A DNA stretch of 41,478 nucleotides from Aeromicrobium sp. (GTDB taxonomy: Bacteria; Actinomycetota; Actinomycetes; Propionibacteriales; Nocardioidaceae). The notes under the pieces are model-generated. The model searched no databases, was not told where the DNA came from, and saw only the letters and a program-made list of their open reading frames with translations. The DNA lies in contig JAOPXY010000095.1 in NCBI GenBank assembly GCA_025964895.1, forward strand, positions 1 to 41,478, in the 5' to 3' direction. Below are positions 35,017-41,478 of the stretch, piece by piece (position 1 is the stretch's first letter; the number at the start of each line of letters is the position of its first letter). Position numbers and translations under genes: made by a program.

Positions 35017-36242
35017 CGCAGCTCGCCACCCCCCGATGGGCCGGAATCACTCACACGCCGCGCACCCCTTTGAAGGCGCGCATCGCGAAGGCCATCCTGC
35101 GGCCGACCGTCAACTCCGTGCCGGTCCGCCTGTCGTTCGCCAACGGCACGACGTGGGGTGCCGGCGGCCCCGACTCCCCCACGATGCGCGTCGTCCGCCC
35201 GCGCGCATTCTTCGCGCGGCTCGGCGCCGACACCAAGATCGGCTTCGGCGAGGCGTACATGGCCGGCGACTGGACGGTCGCCGACGGCACCGATCTCGCC
35301 GAGCTGCTGATCCCGTTCGCACGGCGCATGGCGACGATCGTCCCGGTGCCGCTGCAGAGGTTCCGCGGCTTCGTCGACCAGAAGCTGCCGCACCACCAGC
35401 GCAACTCGGTCACGGGGTCGAGGAAGAACATCGAGGCGCACTACGACCTGTCCAACGACCTGTTCGCGCAGTTCCTCGACCCGTCGATGAGCTACTCCGC
35501 GGCGTGGTTCGAGAGCTCCGAGCAGAGCCTCGAGGCCGCTCAGCTGCGCAAGATCGACGGGATCCTCGACCAGGCCGGCGTCACCGAGGGCACCCGCGTG
35601 CTGGAGATCGGCAGCGGATGGGGCGCGCTCGCAATCCGGGCCGCCCAGCGCGGCGCCAAGGTCACGACGATCACGATCTCGGCCGAGCAGGCCGCCCTGG
35701 CCCGTGAGCGGTTCGCCGAGGCCGGGGTCGACGTCGACCTGCAGCTCGTCGACTACCGCGAGGTGACGGGCGAGTTCGACGCGATCGTCAGCGTCGAGAT
35801 GATCGAGGCGGTCGGCGAGGAGTACTGGCCGACGTACTTCGCGACGATCGACAAGCTCCTCGCCCCGGGCGGCCGAGTGTCGATCCAGGCGATCACGATG
35901 GATCACCACCGCTACCTCGCGACCCGTGACTCGTACGGCTGGATTCAGAAGTACATCTTCCCGGGCGGTCTCATCCCCTCCCTGCAGGCCATCGACTCGA
36001 CGCTCGCGACCCACACCTCGCTCGCCGTCACCGACCGCCGGTCGCTGGGCCAGGACTACGCCCGGACGCTGCGCGAGTGGCGCACCGCGTTCGACGCCAA
36101 CTGGGACACCATCAGCGCCCAGGGCTTCGACACGACCTTCCGCCGCATGTGGGAGTTCTACCTCGCCTATTGCGAGGCCGGCTTCAGCGTCGGCTACCTC
36201 GACGTGTTCCAGCTGCGCATGTCCCGTCCCGAGGAGGCCTGA
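35013..36242 (+). CDS. Cyclopropane-fatty-acid-synthase-like SAM methyltransferase
   Basis: SAM-dependent enzyme of 409 residues acting on double bonds of acyl chains in phospholipids, producing cyclopropane or methylated chains. An N-terminal SCP-2-like region (about 30-125) precedes the catalytic domain. That domain has NIEAHYDLSNDLFAQFLD (139-156), MSYSAAWF (159-166), the SAM motif VLEIGSGWG (196-204), and SVEMIEAVGEEYWPTYF. The length matches Cfa proteins. It is coupled to the DUF1365 gene by an ATGA overlap and followed after two bases by the whiB gene. Cyclopropane or 10-methyl product cannot be decided here. Confidence 0.92.
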   Translation: MTQLATPRWAGITHTPRTPLKARIAKAILRPTVNSVPVRLSFANGTTWGAGGPDSPTMRVVRPRAFFARLGADTKIGFGEAYMAGDWTVADGTDLAELLIPFARRMATIVPVPLQRFRGFVDQKLPHHQRNSVTGSRKNIEAHYDLSNDLFAQFLDPSMSYSAAWFESSEQSLEAAQLRKIDGILDQAGVTEGTRVLEIGSGWGALAIRAAQRGAKVTTITISAEQAALARERFAEAGVDVDLQLVDYREVTGEFDAIVSVEMIEAVGEEYWPTYFATIDKLLAPGGRVSIQAITMDHHRYLATRDSYGWIQKYIFPGGLIPSLQAIDSTLATHTSLAVTDRRSLGQDYARTLREWRTAFDANWDTISAQGFDTTFRRMWEFYLAYCEAGFSVGYLDVFQLRMSRPEEA

Positions 36243-36244
36243 CC

Positions 36245-36529
36245 ATGGCTGCCATCTCCCGCCTGCCCATGCCCATCCAGGAGACGTACGAGTGGCAGTA
36301 CGAGGGCGCCTGCCGCGACGCGGACCCCGAGACGTTCTTCTCCCCCGACGCCGAGCGCGGCCCGAGGCGGCGTGCGCGTGAGGCGGCGGCCAAGGCGATG
36401 TGCGCCGTGTGCCCCGTCGTCCAGGAGTGCCTGAACCACGCCCTGACCGTCCGCGAGCCGTACGGCGTCTGGGGCGGGCTCAACATCAACGAGCGCGACA
36501 GCATCCTCCAGCAGCGCGCCACCGGCTGA
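36245..36529 (+). CDS. WhiB-family iron-sulfur regulator
   Basis: Actinobacterial transcription factor of 94 residues with a redox-sensitive [4Fe-4S] cluster. The four ligands are Cys23, Cys53, Cys56 and Cys62 (EGACRDADPE, MCAVCPVVQEC). The diagnostic GVWGG turn is at 74-78, followed by a short basic or polar tail. The ATG is two bases after the methyltransferase stop, so the gene probably shares its transcript. It may link lipid modification to redox state; the subclass (WhiB1, 2 or other) was not assigned. Confidence 0.93.
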   Translation: MAAISRLPMPIQETYEWQYEGACRDADPETFFSPDAERGPRRRAREAAAKAMCAVCPVVQECLNHALTVREPYGVWGGLNINERDSILQQRATG

Positions 36530-36567
36530 CCCGTCCGCCGCCCACCAGCCCCCGGAGCGGTGCCTCA

Positions 36568-36615
36568 GGCACGTATCGACGTGGCGGGCGGTGGCACAGG
36601 CACCTATCGGCGTGG
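36568..36615. repeat. Near-identical 17-bp direct repeats
   Basis: GGCACGTATCGACGTGG (36568-36584) recurs as GGCACCTATCGGCGTGG (36599-36615), 15 of 17 positions identical. The second copy is the left arm and loop of the large hairpin that follows, so the stretch looks like a duplicated hairpin unit. Confidence 0.65.
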
Positions 36616-36640
36616 CCGATAGGTGCCTAGGTCACCGCCC
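36586..36640. terminator. Large two-tier hairpin downstream of whiB
   Basis: A perfect 12-bp stem (36599-36610 with 36616-36627) closes on a five-base loop. Outer arms GGGCGGTG (36586-36593) and CACCGCCC (36633-36640) also pair exactly, with a symmetric five-base internal bulge. It lies between the convergent whiB and DUF3152 genes and is a strong candidate bidirectional terminator. Confidence 0.75.
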
Positions 36641-36663
36641 CACCCGCGCCCAGGCTCGCACGC

Positions 36664-37791
36664 TCAGAAGCCGAAGCGTGGCGAGTAGAGCTCGCCCTTC
36701 TTGGGCCAGGGGTTGATCTTGCACCCGCCGAGGCCCTTCGACTGCTGCTGCATGACGGGGGCCAGCTGGCCCTTTCCGCCGCAGCCCACGTGACCGCGCT
36801 CGAGCCAGTGGCCGGTCTCGTGGTTGACGACCATGTGGCGGTAGTCGCGCAGCGAGCCGTTCTTGCCGTTCCACGTCGGGGTGGCGTTCTTCCAGCGAGT
36901 CTCGTTGATGACGACGAAGCGCCCGACGCGGCAGCTGTACGTCGTGCTGCACGCCGACGAGAAGCTCGGCACCTTCGAGGCCTGGCTCAGGACCAGGGTG
37001 AAGTCACCGTTCGACGACACCCGCTTGAACCTGATGCCGTTCGCCCGCCAGCCACGGGGGTCGTCGTACGTCTCCTGGGCCTGCCTCTTGAAGGTCGCCA
37101 GGCTCGCGCCGACGGAGCCGCGGGTCGTCACGGTGTACGTGACGGCCTTGCGGACGCCATGGACGTGCCGGCCCGTGACCGCCTTCGACGTCGCGACGAC
37201 GGAGGTGAACCCCGCCCGCCTCGCCCGGACCTCGAAGCGGATCTTGCTGCCCGCATCGGCCGAGCGCACCCGGTAGTGCCGCCCGGTCGCGCCGGTGATC
37301 GGCCTGCCGTCGCGCAGCCAGCGGTAGTCGACGTCGTCGACCTTGCGCGACCACGAACCGACCCGACCGGTCAGCTTCCTGCCGTACACCCCGCTGCCGG
37401 AGATGCGGGGCCGCGACGTGGCGGTGAACGTCGCCGGGGCGACCGGAGCGGTAGGCGCACTGGTGGCCGTGACGGGATCGGAGCCGGCGCGCGATCCCGT
37501 CACGCGCACCGTGAACGAGGCACCGACGTCGTCGAGGCTCGAGAGCCGGTACGTCGCGTCGCCGCCGACGGGCACGCCGCCGCGGAACCACTGGTACGAG
37601 AACGTCACGTCCGGCGGCGACCACGTGCCCGGAGCCGCCGTCAGGGTCTGCTCGAACTGCGCGGCGCCGGAGATCGTCGGCGTTCCGGGGGTGATCACGT
37701 CGGCGGCCTGCGCCGGTGCGGCCAGCAGCCAGGACGCCGCCAGCAGCACCGACGCGATGACGGCGGGCAGGCTTCGCGTGCGCGGGGTCAT
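36664..37791 (-). CDS. Secreted DUF3152 zincin-like protein with two Ig-like repeats
   Basis: Predicted secreted protein of 375 residues. A signal peptide (basic MTPRTR, long hydrophobic core, AQAA cleavage) is followed by two similar ~75-residue Ig-like repeats (PTISGAAQFEQTLTAAPGTW and PRISGSGVYGRKLTGRVGSW, each with a Tyr-x-Trp strand). The C-terminal DUF3152 domain is at about 215-375. That domain has a zincin-like NHETGHWLERGH: His324, Glu325, His328 and His334, plus likely disulfide Cys337 and Cys357. The ATG 37791 was taken because GGAG lies eight bases before it; 37809 is the alternative, overlapping the glnE stop. It is a probable cell-surface metalloprotease or peptidoglycan-associated enzyme; the activity is untested. 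Confidence 0.85.
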   Translation of the reverse strand: MTPRTRSLPAVIASVLLAASWLLAAPAQAADVITPGTPTISGAAQFEQTLTAAPGTWSPPDVTFSYQWFRGGVPVGGDATYRLSSLDDVGASFTVRVTGSRAGSDPVTATSAPTAPVAPATFTATSRPRISGSGVYGRKLTGRVGSWSRKVDDVDYRWLRDGRPITGATGRHYRVRSADAGSKIRFEVRARRAGFTSVVATSKAVTGRHVHGVRKAVTYTVTTRGSVGASLATFKRQAQETYDDPRGWRANGIRFKRVSSNGDFTLVLSQASKVPSFSSACSTTYSCRVGRFVVINETRWKNATPTWNGKNGSLRDYRHMVVNHETGHWLERGHVGCGGKGQLAPVMQQQSKGLGGCKINPWPKKGELYSPRFGF

Positions 37792-37805
37792 GTCATGTTC
37801 TCCAG

Positions 37806-40733
37806 TCATTCGTAGAAGATGCGCTCCACCACGGCGCGGGCATGCCGCGTCGTCCGGAGGTAGTCGTCGACCATCTGCTCACCGTGGTCGATGCCGTAGC
37901 CGAGGAGGTGCGCGACGCCGGCGCGCTCGCCGGCCTGCTCGACCATCGACTCGGCCGGCTTGCCGCGCATCAGCACGACGGCGTTGCGGATGCGGCTGAC
38001 CAGGCGCCAGGCGGCCTCCAGCGTCTGCGCGTCGTCGGGCGAGACCAGGTCGGCCTTGACCGCTCCGTGCAGCGCGTCGAGGGTGCGGGTCGTGCGCATC
38101 TCGGGCACCGCATGGGCGTGCTGCATCTGCAGCAGCTGTACGGTCCACTCGACGTCGGCCAGCCCGCCCCGACCCAGCTTCAGATGGGTCTTGGCGTTGG
38201 CGCCGCGCGGGAGGCGTTCGGAGTCGACCCTCGCCTTGATGCGCCGGATCTCGCGGATCTCGGTCGCGGTCGCGCCGCCCTCGGGCCAACGCAGCGGATC
38301 GATCAGCGCCGTGAAGCGCTTGTTCAGGCCAGCGTCGCCGACCGTGGCGTTGGCCCGCAGCAGGGCCTGCGCCTCCCACACCGCCGACCACTTGCGGTAG
38401 TACGCCTCGTAGGCGGCGAACGTCCGCACGAGCGGCCCGTTCTTCCCCTCCGGACGCAGCTGGGCGTCGACCTCGAGCGGAGGATCGTCGCTCGGCGCGG
38501 CGAGCATTTTGCGCAGTCCCTGGGCGACCGCCATCGCGGCGTCGGCCGCCTCCTTCGCGTCGGCGCCCTCGACGGGGTCGTGGACGAACAGGACGTCGGC
38601 GTCCGAGCCGTAGCCGACCTCGCCGCCGCCGAGACGTCCCATCAGGATGATCGACAGACGGGTCGGCATGGCGCCGCGCTCGGCCTCGACCGCCGCGGTC
38701 GACGCCGTGAGGGCCCCCGCGATCGTCGCGGTCGAGATGTCCGTCAGCGCCTCCCCCACCTCGATGATGTCGAGGCGGCCCAGGACGTCCGCGATGCCGA
38801 CCCGCGACAGCTCGCGGCGCCGCACACGCCGGACGGCCCGGATCGCGTCGGCCGGGTTGTCGTGCCGTCCGGCGGCGAGACCGACCTCGGTGCGCAGGCG
38901 CTCGCGCTCCAGGGGCCGGAGCTCGGCGTCGTCGCCGAGCAGGGCGACCGAGTCCGGAGCCCGCAGGATCAGGTCCGTCACGTAGCGGCTGGACGACAGG
39001 ACGCGCGCCAGCTGCTCGGCGCCCTCACCCTCGTCGCGCAGCTTGCGCAGGTACCAGTGCGTCTCGCCAAGGCCCTCGGAGATCTTGCGGAACGCCAGCA
39101 GGCCGCCGTCGGGATCGGGCGACTCGGCGAACCACGCCATCATGGCCGGCAGCAGCGAGCGCTGGATCGACGCGCGGCGCGACAGCCCCGACGTCAGCGC
39201 CTGGATGTGGGTCAGCGCGCCCTTCGGATCGCTGAAGCCCAGCGCCGTGAGTCGCTGCTCGGCGGCCAGCGTCGTGAGGCGAAGGCTGTCGGTGGGCAGC
39301 GACGCGACGGCCTCGAGCAGCGGCTGGTAGAACAGCTTCTCGTGCAGACGACGGACGATGCGCCGGTGCGCCTGCCACTCCTTCGTGAGGTTCTCGGCCG
39401 GATTCTGCCGGAACCCCATGCTGCGGCCGATGCGTCGCAGGTCCTCGACGTCGTCCGGCACGATGTGGCTGCGCCTGAGCCGGAACAGCTGGATCCGGTG
39501 CTCCAGGGTGCGGAGGAACTCGTAGGCCTCCTCCATCGCGGCGCCGTCGCGGCGGCCGACGTACCCGCCGTCGATCAGCGCCTGCAGCGCGTCGAGCGTC
39601 GTGGGGCTGCGCAGCGACTCGTCGGCGCGGCCGTGGACGAGCTGCAGCAGCTGAACCGCGAACTCGACGTCGCGCAGGCCGCCCGCCCCCAGCTTTAGCT
39701 GACGGTCCCGATGGGCGACGGGAATGTTCTCGATGACCCGTCGGCGCATCGCCCGCACGTCGGCGACGAAGTTCTCCCGGGTGCTCGCGAACCAGATCCT
39801 GGGCGACAGCGCGTCGAGGTAGGCCTGCCCCAGCTCCTCGTCGCCCGCGGCGAAACGGGCCTTGAGCAGCGCCTGGAACTCCCACGTGCTGGCCCACTTG
39901 TCGTAGTACGCGACGTGGCTCGCGAGGGAGCGGACGAGCGCGCCGTGCTTGCCCTCGGGTCGCAGCTCGGCGTCGACCTCCCAGATCGTCCCCTCGGCGG
40001 TGTGCTCGCGGCACAGCTTCATGACAGCGGACGCGAGGCGGGTTGCGGCCGTCGCCGCCTCGTGCCCGTCGCATCCCTCGGCCACGTCGTGCACGAAGAT
40101 CACGTCGACGTCGCTGAGGTAGTTGAGCTCACGGCCGCCGGTCTTGCCCATCGCCATGATCGTCAGCCGGCAGCGTTCGGAGCCCGGATCGTTGGCGCGG
40201 GCGATCTCGAGCGCCGCCCCGAGGGTTGCGATCGCAAGGTCCGACAGCTCGGCCGATGACTCCCTGAACGTCGTCAGCGCGGTCAGGTCGCGGGCCGCGA
40301 TGTGCAGCAGCTTGCGGTAGTACGCGACGCGCAGCTCGTCGGCGGTCGTCGCCTCGGCCATCTGGCGCCGCCGGACGTCGAGCGGGATCGGTGTCGTGGA
40401 GAGCTCGCCGGCGGCCAGGTCGCGCACGTGCTCGGGATGCCGGGCCAGGAACCCTCCGAGTGCCTCGCTCGTGCCCAGGACGACCAGCAGGCGCTGGCGC
40501 AGCTCGGCGTCGGACTGCACGAGCTCCAGCAGCTCGGCGGCGCCCATGCGGTCGGCGATGCGCTCCAGCGACGACAGCGCCGTGTCGGGGCTGGCGACCG
40601 AGGCGATCTGGTCGACGAGCTCGGGCGGGACGTCGCCCAGCGCCGTCAGCGTCGCCAGTGCCGCCTCGCCGTCCCGGAAGCCCTTCCGGGCCAGCGCGAC
40701 GGCCAGTTCACGTGCGTCGGTAGCCACCGCCAC
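37806..40733 (-). CDS. glnE: Bifunctional glutamine synthetase adenylyltransferase/deadenylylase
   Basis: GlnE of 975 residues from a GTG start, adding and removing AMP on glutamine synthetase to tune nitrogen assimilation. Two nucleotidyltransferase halves are each marked by the metal-binding signature: KTGGRELNYLSDVDVIF (about 197-213, with Asp208 and Asp210) and LGGGEVGYGSDADVLFVHD in the second half. The PII-linker regions (KLGAGGLRDVEFAVQLLQL and KLGRGGLADVEWTVQLLQM) are duplicated, showing the tandem origin. It is preceded by a GlnA2-like glutamine synthetase gene, as in Mycobacterium. The stop overlaps the upstream ATG of the DUF3152 reading frame. Confidence 0.96.
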   Translation of the reverse strand: MAVATDARELAVALARKGFRDGEAALATLTALGDVPPELVDQIASVASPDTALSSLERIADRMGAAELLELVQSDAELRQRLLVVLGTSEALGGFLARHPEHVRDLAAGELSTTPIPLDVRRRQMAEATTADELRVAYYRKLLHIAARDLTALTTFRESSAELSDLAIATLGAALEIARANDPGSERCRLTIMAMGKTGGRELNYLSDVDVIFVHDVAEGCDGHEAATAATRLASAVMKLCREHTAEGTIWEVDAELRPEGKHGALVRSLASHVAYYDKWASTWEFQALLKARFAAGDEELGQAYLDALSPRIWFASTRENFVADVRAMRRRVIENIPVAHRDRQLKLGAGGLRDVEFAVQLLQLVHGRADESLRSPTTLDALQALIDGGYVGRRDGAAMEEAYEFLRTLEHRIQLFRLRRSHIVPDDVEDLRRIGRSMGFRQNPAENLTKEWQAHRRIVRRLHEKLFYQPLLEAVASLPTDSLRLTTLAAEQRLTALGFSDPKGALTHIQALTSGLSRRASIQRSLLPAMMAWFAESPDPDGGLLAFRKISEGLGETHWYLRKLRDEGEGAEQLARVLSSSRYVTDLILRAPDSVALLGDDAELRPLERERLRTEVGLAAGRHDNPADAIRAVRRVRRRELSRVGIADVLGRLDIIEVGEALTDISTATIAGALTASTAAVEAERGAMPTRLSIILMGRLGGGEVGYGSDADVLFVHDPVEGADAKEAADAAMAVAQGLRKMLAAPSDDPPLEVDAQLRPEGKNGPLVRTFAAYEAYYRKWSAVWEAQALLRANATVGDAGLNKRFTALIDPLRWPEGGATATEIREIRRIKARVDSERLPRGANAKTHLKLGRGGLADVEWTVQLLQMQHAHAVPEMRTTRTLDALHGAVKADLVSPDDAQTLEAAWRLVSRIRNAVVLMRGKPAESMVEQAGERAGVAHLLGYGIDHGEQMVDDYLRTTRHARAVVERIFYE

Positions 40734-40864
40734 AGGCTACCCGGCAACCTGCCTCCGCGGGTTCTCGAGACGTCGTCCCCGTCGCGTCGGTGGATTCTCC
40801 ACCCTTTCGAGCCCTGACAGCGCTCAAACGGTGGACGAACCACCGCCCCCGCGCCTGAGCAGGC

Positions 40865-41478
40865 TCAGACCATCGGCATGAGGCGGTCGATCTCGAACTG
40901 CGTGACCTGCGAGCGGTAGTCCTGCCACTCGGCGCGCTTGTTGCGCAGGAAGAAGTCGAAGACGTGCTCGCCCAGCGTCTCGGCGACGAGCTCGCTGCTC
41001 TCCATCGTGCGGATCGCCTCGTCGAGGTTGCGCGGCAGCGGCGCGATGCCCATGGCCTTGCGCTCGTTCTCCGTGAGCGACCAGACGTCGTCCTCGGCCT
41101 CCGGCGGCAGCTCGTACTTCTCCTCGATGCCCTTGAGGCCGGCAGCGAGCACCAGCGCGAACGCCAGGTACGGGTTGCAGGCCGCGTCGATCGCCCGGTT
41201 CTCGACGCGCGCGGAGTTGCCCTTGTGCGGCTTGTACATCGGCACGCGGATGAGCGCGGAGCGATTGTTGTGGCCCCAGCAGACGTAGTTGGGCGCCTCT
41301 CCCCCGCCGGCCAGGCGCTTGTAGGAGTTGACCCACTGGTTCGTGACCGCAGTGATCTCCGGCGTGTGCCGCAGGACGCCTGCGATGAAGGCGCGTCCCG
41401 TCTGCGACAGCTGGTACTCCGCGCCGGCCTCGTAGAAGGCGTTCTCGTCGCCCTCGAACAGCGAGACATGCGTGTGCA
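40865..41478 (-). CDS. Glutamine synthetase, GlnA2-like, 5' end outside window
   Basis: C-terminal ~204 residues of a type I glutamine synthetase (glutamate + ammonia + ATP to glutamine). Visible catalytic-core sequence includes HTHVSLFEGDENAF at the window edge, RVPMYKPHKGNSARVENRA and DAACNPYLAFALVLAAG. The end reads SELVAETLGEHVFDFFLRNKRAEWQDYRSQVTQFE, typical of GlnA2. A Tyr lies in EEKYELPPEAED, at the position where GlnA1 enzymes carry the adenylylated Tyr. Adjacency to glnE makes it a plausible target, though mycobacterial GlnA2 is not the main one. It continues upstream beyond 41478. Confidence 0.95.
   Translation of the reverse strand, partial: HTHVSLFEGDENAFYEAGAEYQLSQTGRAFIAGVLRHTPEITAVTNQWVNSYKRLAGGGEAPNYVCWGHNNRSALIRVPMYKPHKGNSARVENRAIDAACNPYLAFALVLAAGLKGIEEKYELPPEAEDDVWSLTENERKAMGIAPLPRNLDEAIRTMESSELVAETLGEHVFDFFLRNKRAEWQDYRSQVTQFEIDRLMPMV

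Overview
The window is about 41.5 kb of high-GC DNA with many GTG starts, dense ATGA-type start/stop overlaps, a WhiB protein, a DesA3-like acyl desaturase and a glnA-glnE pair. This points to an actinobacterium. The gene set would suit the Nocardioides/Aeromicrobium group, but that placement is an inference from gene content only. No rRNA, tRNA or CRISPR array was seen.

Left part (1-8.8 kb), accessory and decaying. An intact PAP2 phosphatase end and a DedA protein are followed by a run of broken genes: undecaprenyl-diphosphatase (uppP), an iron-siderophore binding lipoprotein, a deletion remnant of a FetB-type permease, and a degenerate excisionase/integrase pair from a mobile element. Inside this run sits an apparently intact iron permease (efeU) with a DtxR/IdeR-like iron box just upstream. 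Next come an XRE/MmyB regulator with a shifted C-terminus, a cupin, an aldo/keto reductase and a complete fetB whose 3' end matches the remnant.

Middle (8.8-29.5 kb), metabolic and housekeeping genes. There is a four-gene PotD/AfuA-type ABC importer, an SGNH hydrolase, an ArsR-like regulator with an SRPBCC partner, a 5'-3' exonuclease and release factor 3 (prfC). A three-subunit molybdenum hydroxylase follows; its FAD subunit carries the four-cysteine insertion of PaoB-type aldehyde oxidoreductases. After it come an IclR regulator with an aromatic-acid type MFS transporter (the same 17-bp palindrome precedes both), a PLD-family protein, a Nudix hydrolase, a broken NADP oxidoreductase, a PNPOx-like protein, a universal stress protein, a GNAT acetyltransferase and an SRPBCC protein.

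Right part (29.5-41.5 kb). A divergent TetR regulator faces a lipid-modification run: ferredoxin reductase, acyl desaturase, a 71-aa protein, an FAD oxidoreductase, a DUF1365 protein, a cyclopropane-fatty-acid-synthase-like methyltransferase and a WhiB protein. The likely logic is to introduce a double bond and then modify it with a SAM-derived methylene or methyl group. A strong hairpin separates this run from a secreted DUF3152 zincin-like protein, then glnE and the 3' part of a GlnA2-like glutamine synthetase running off the right edge.
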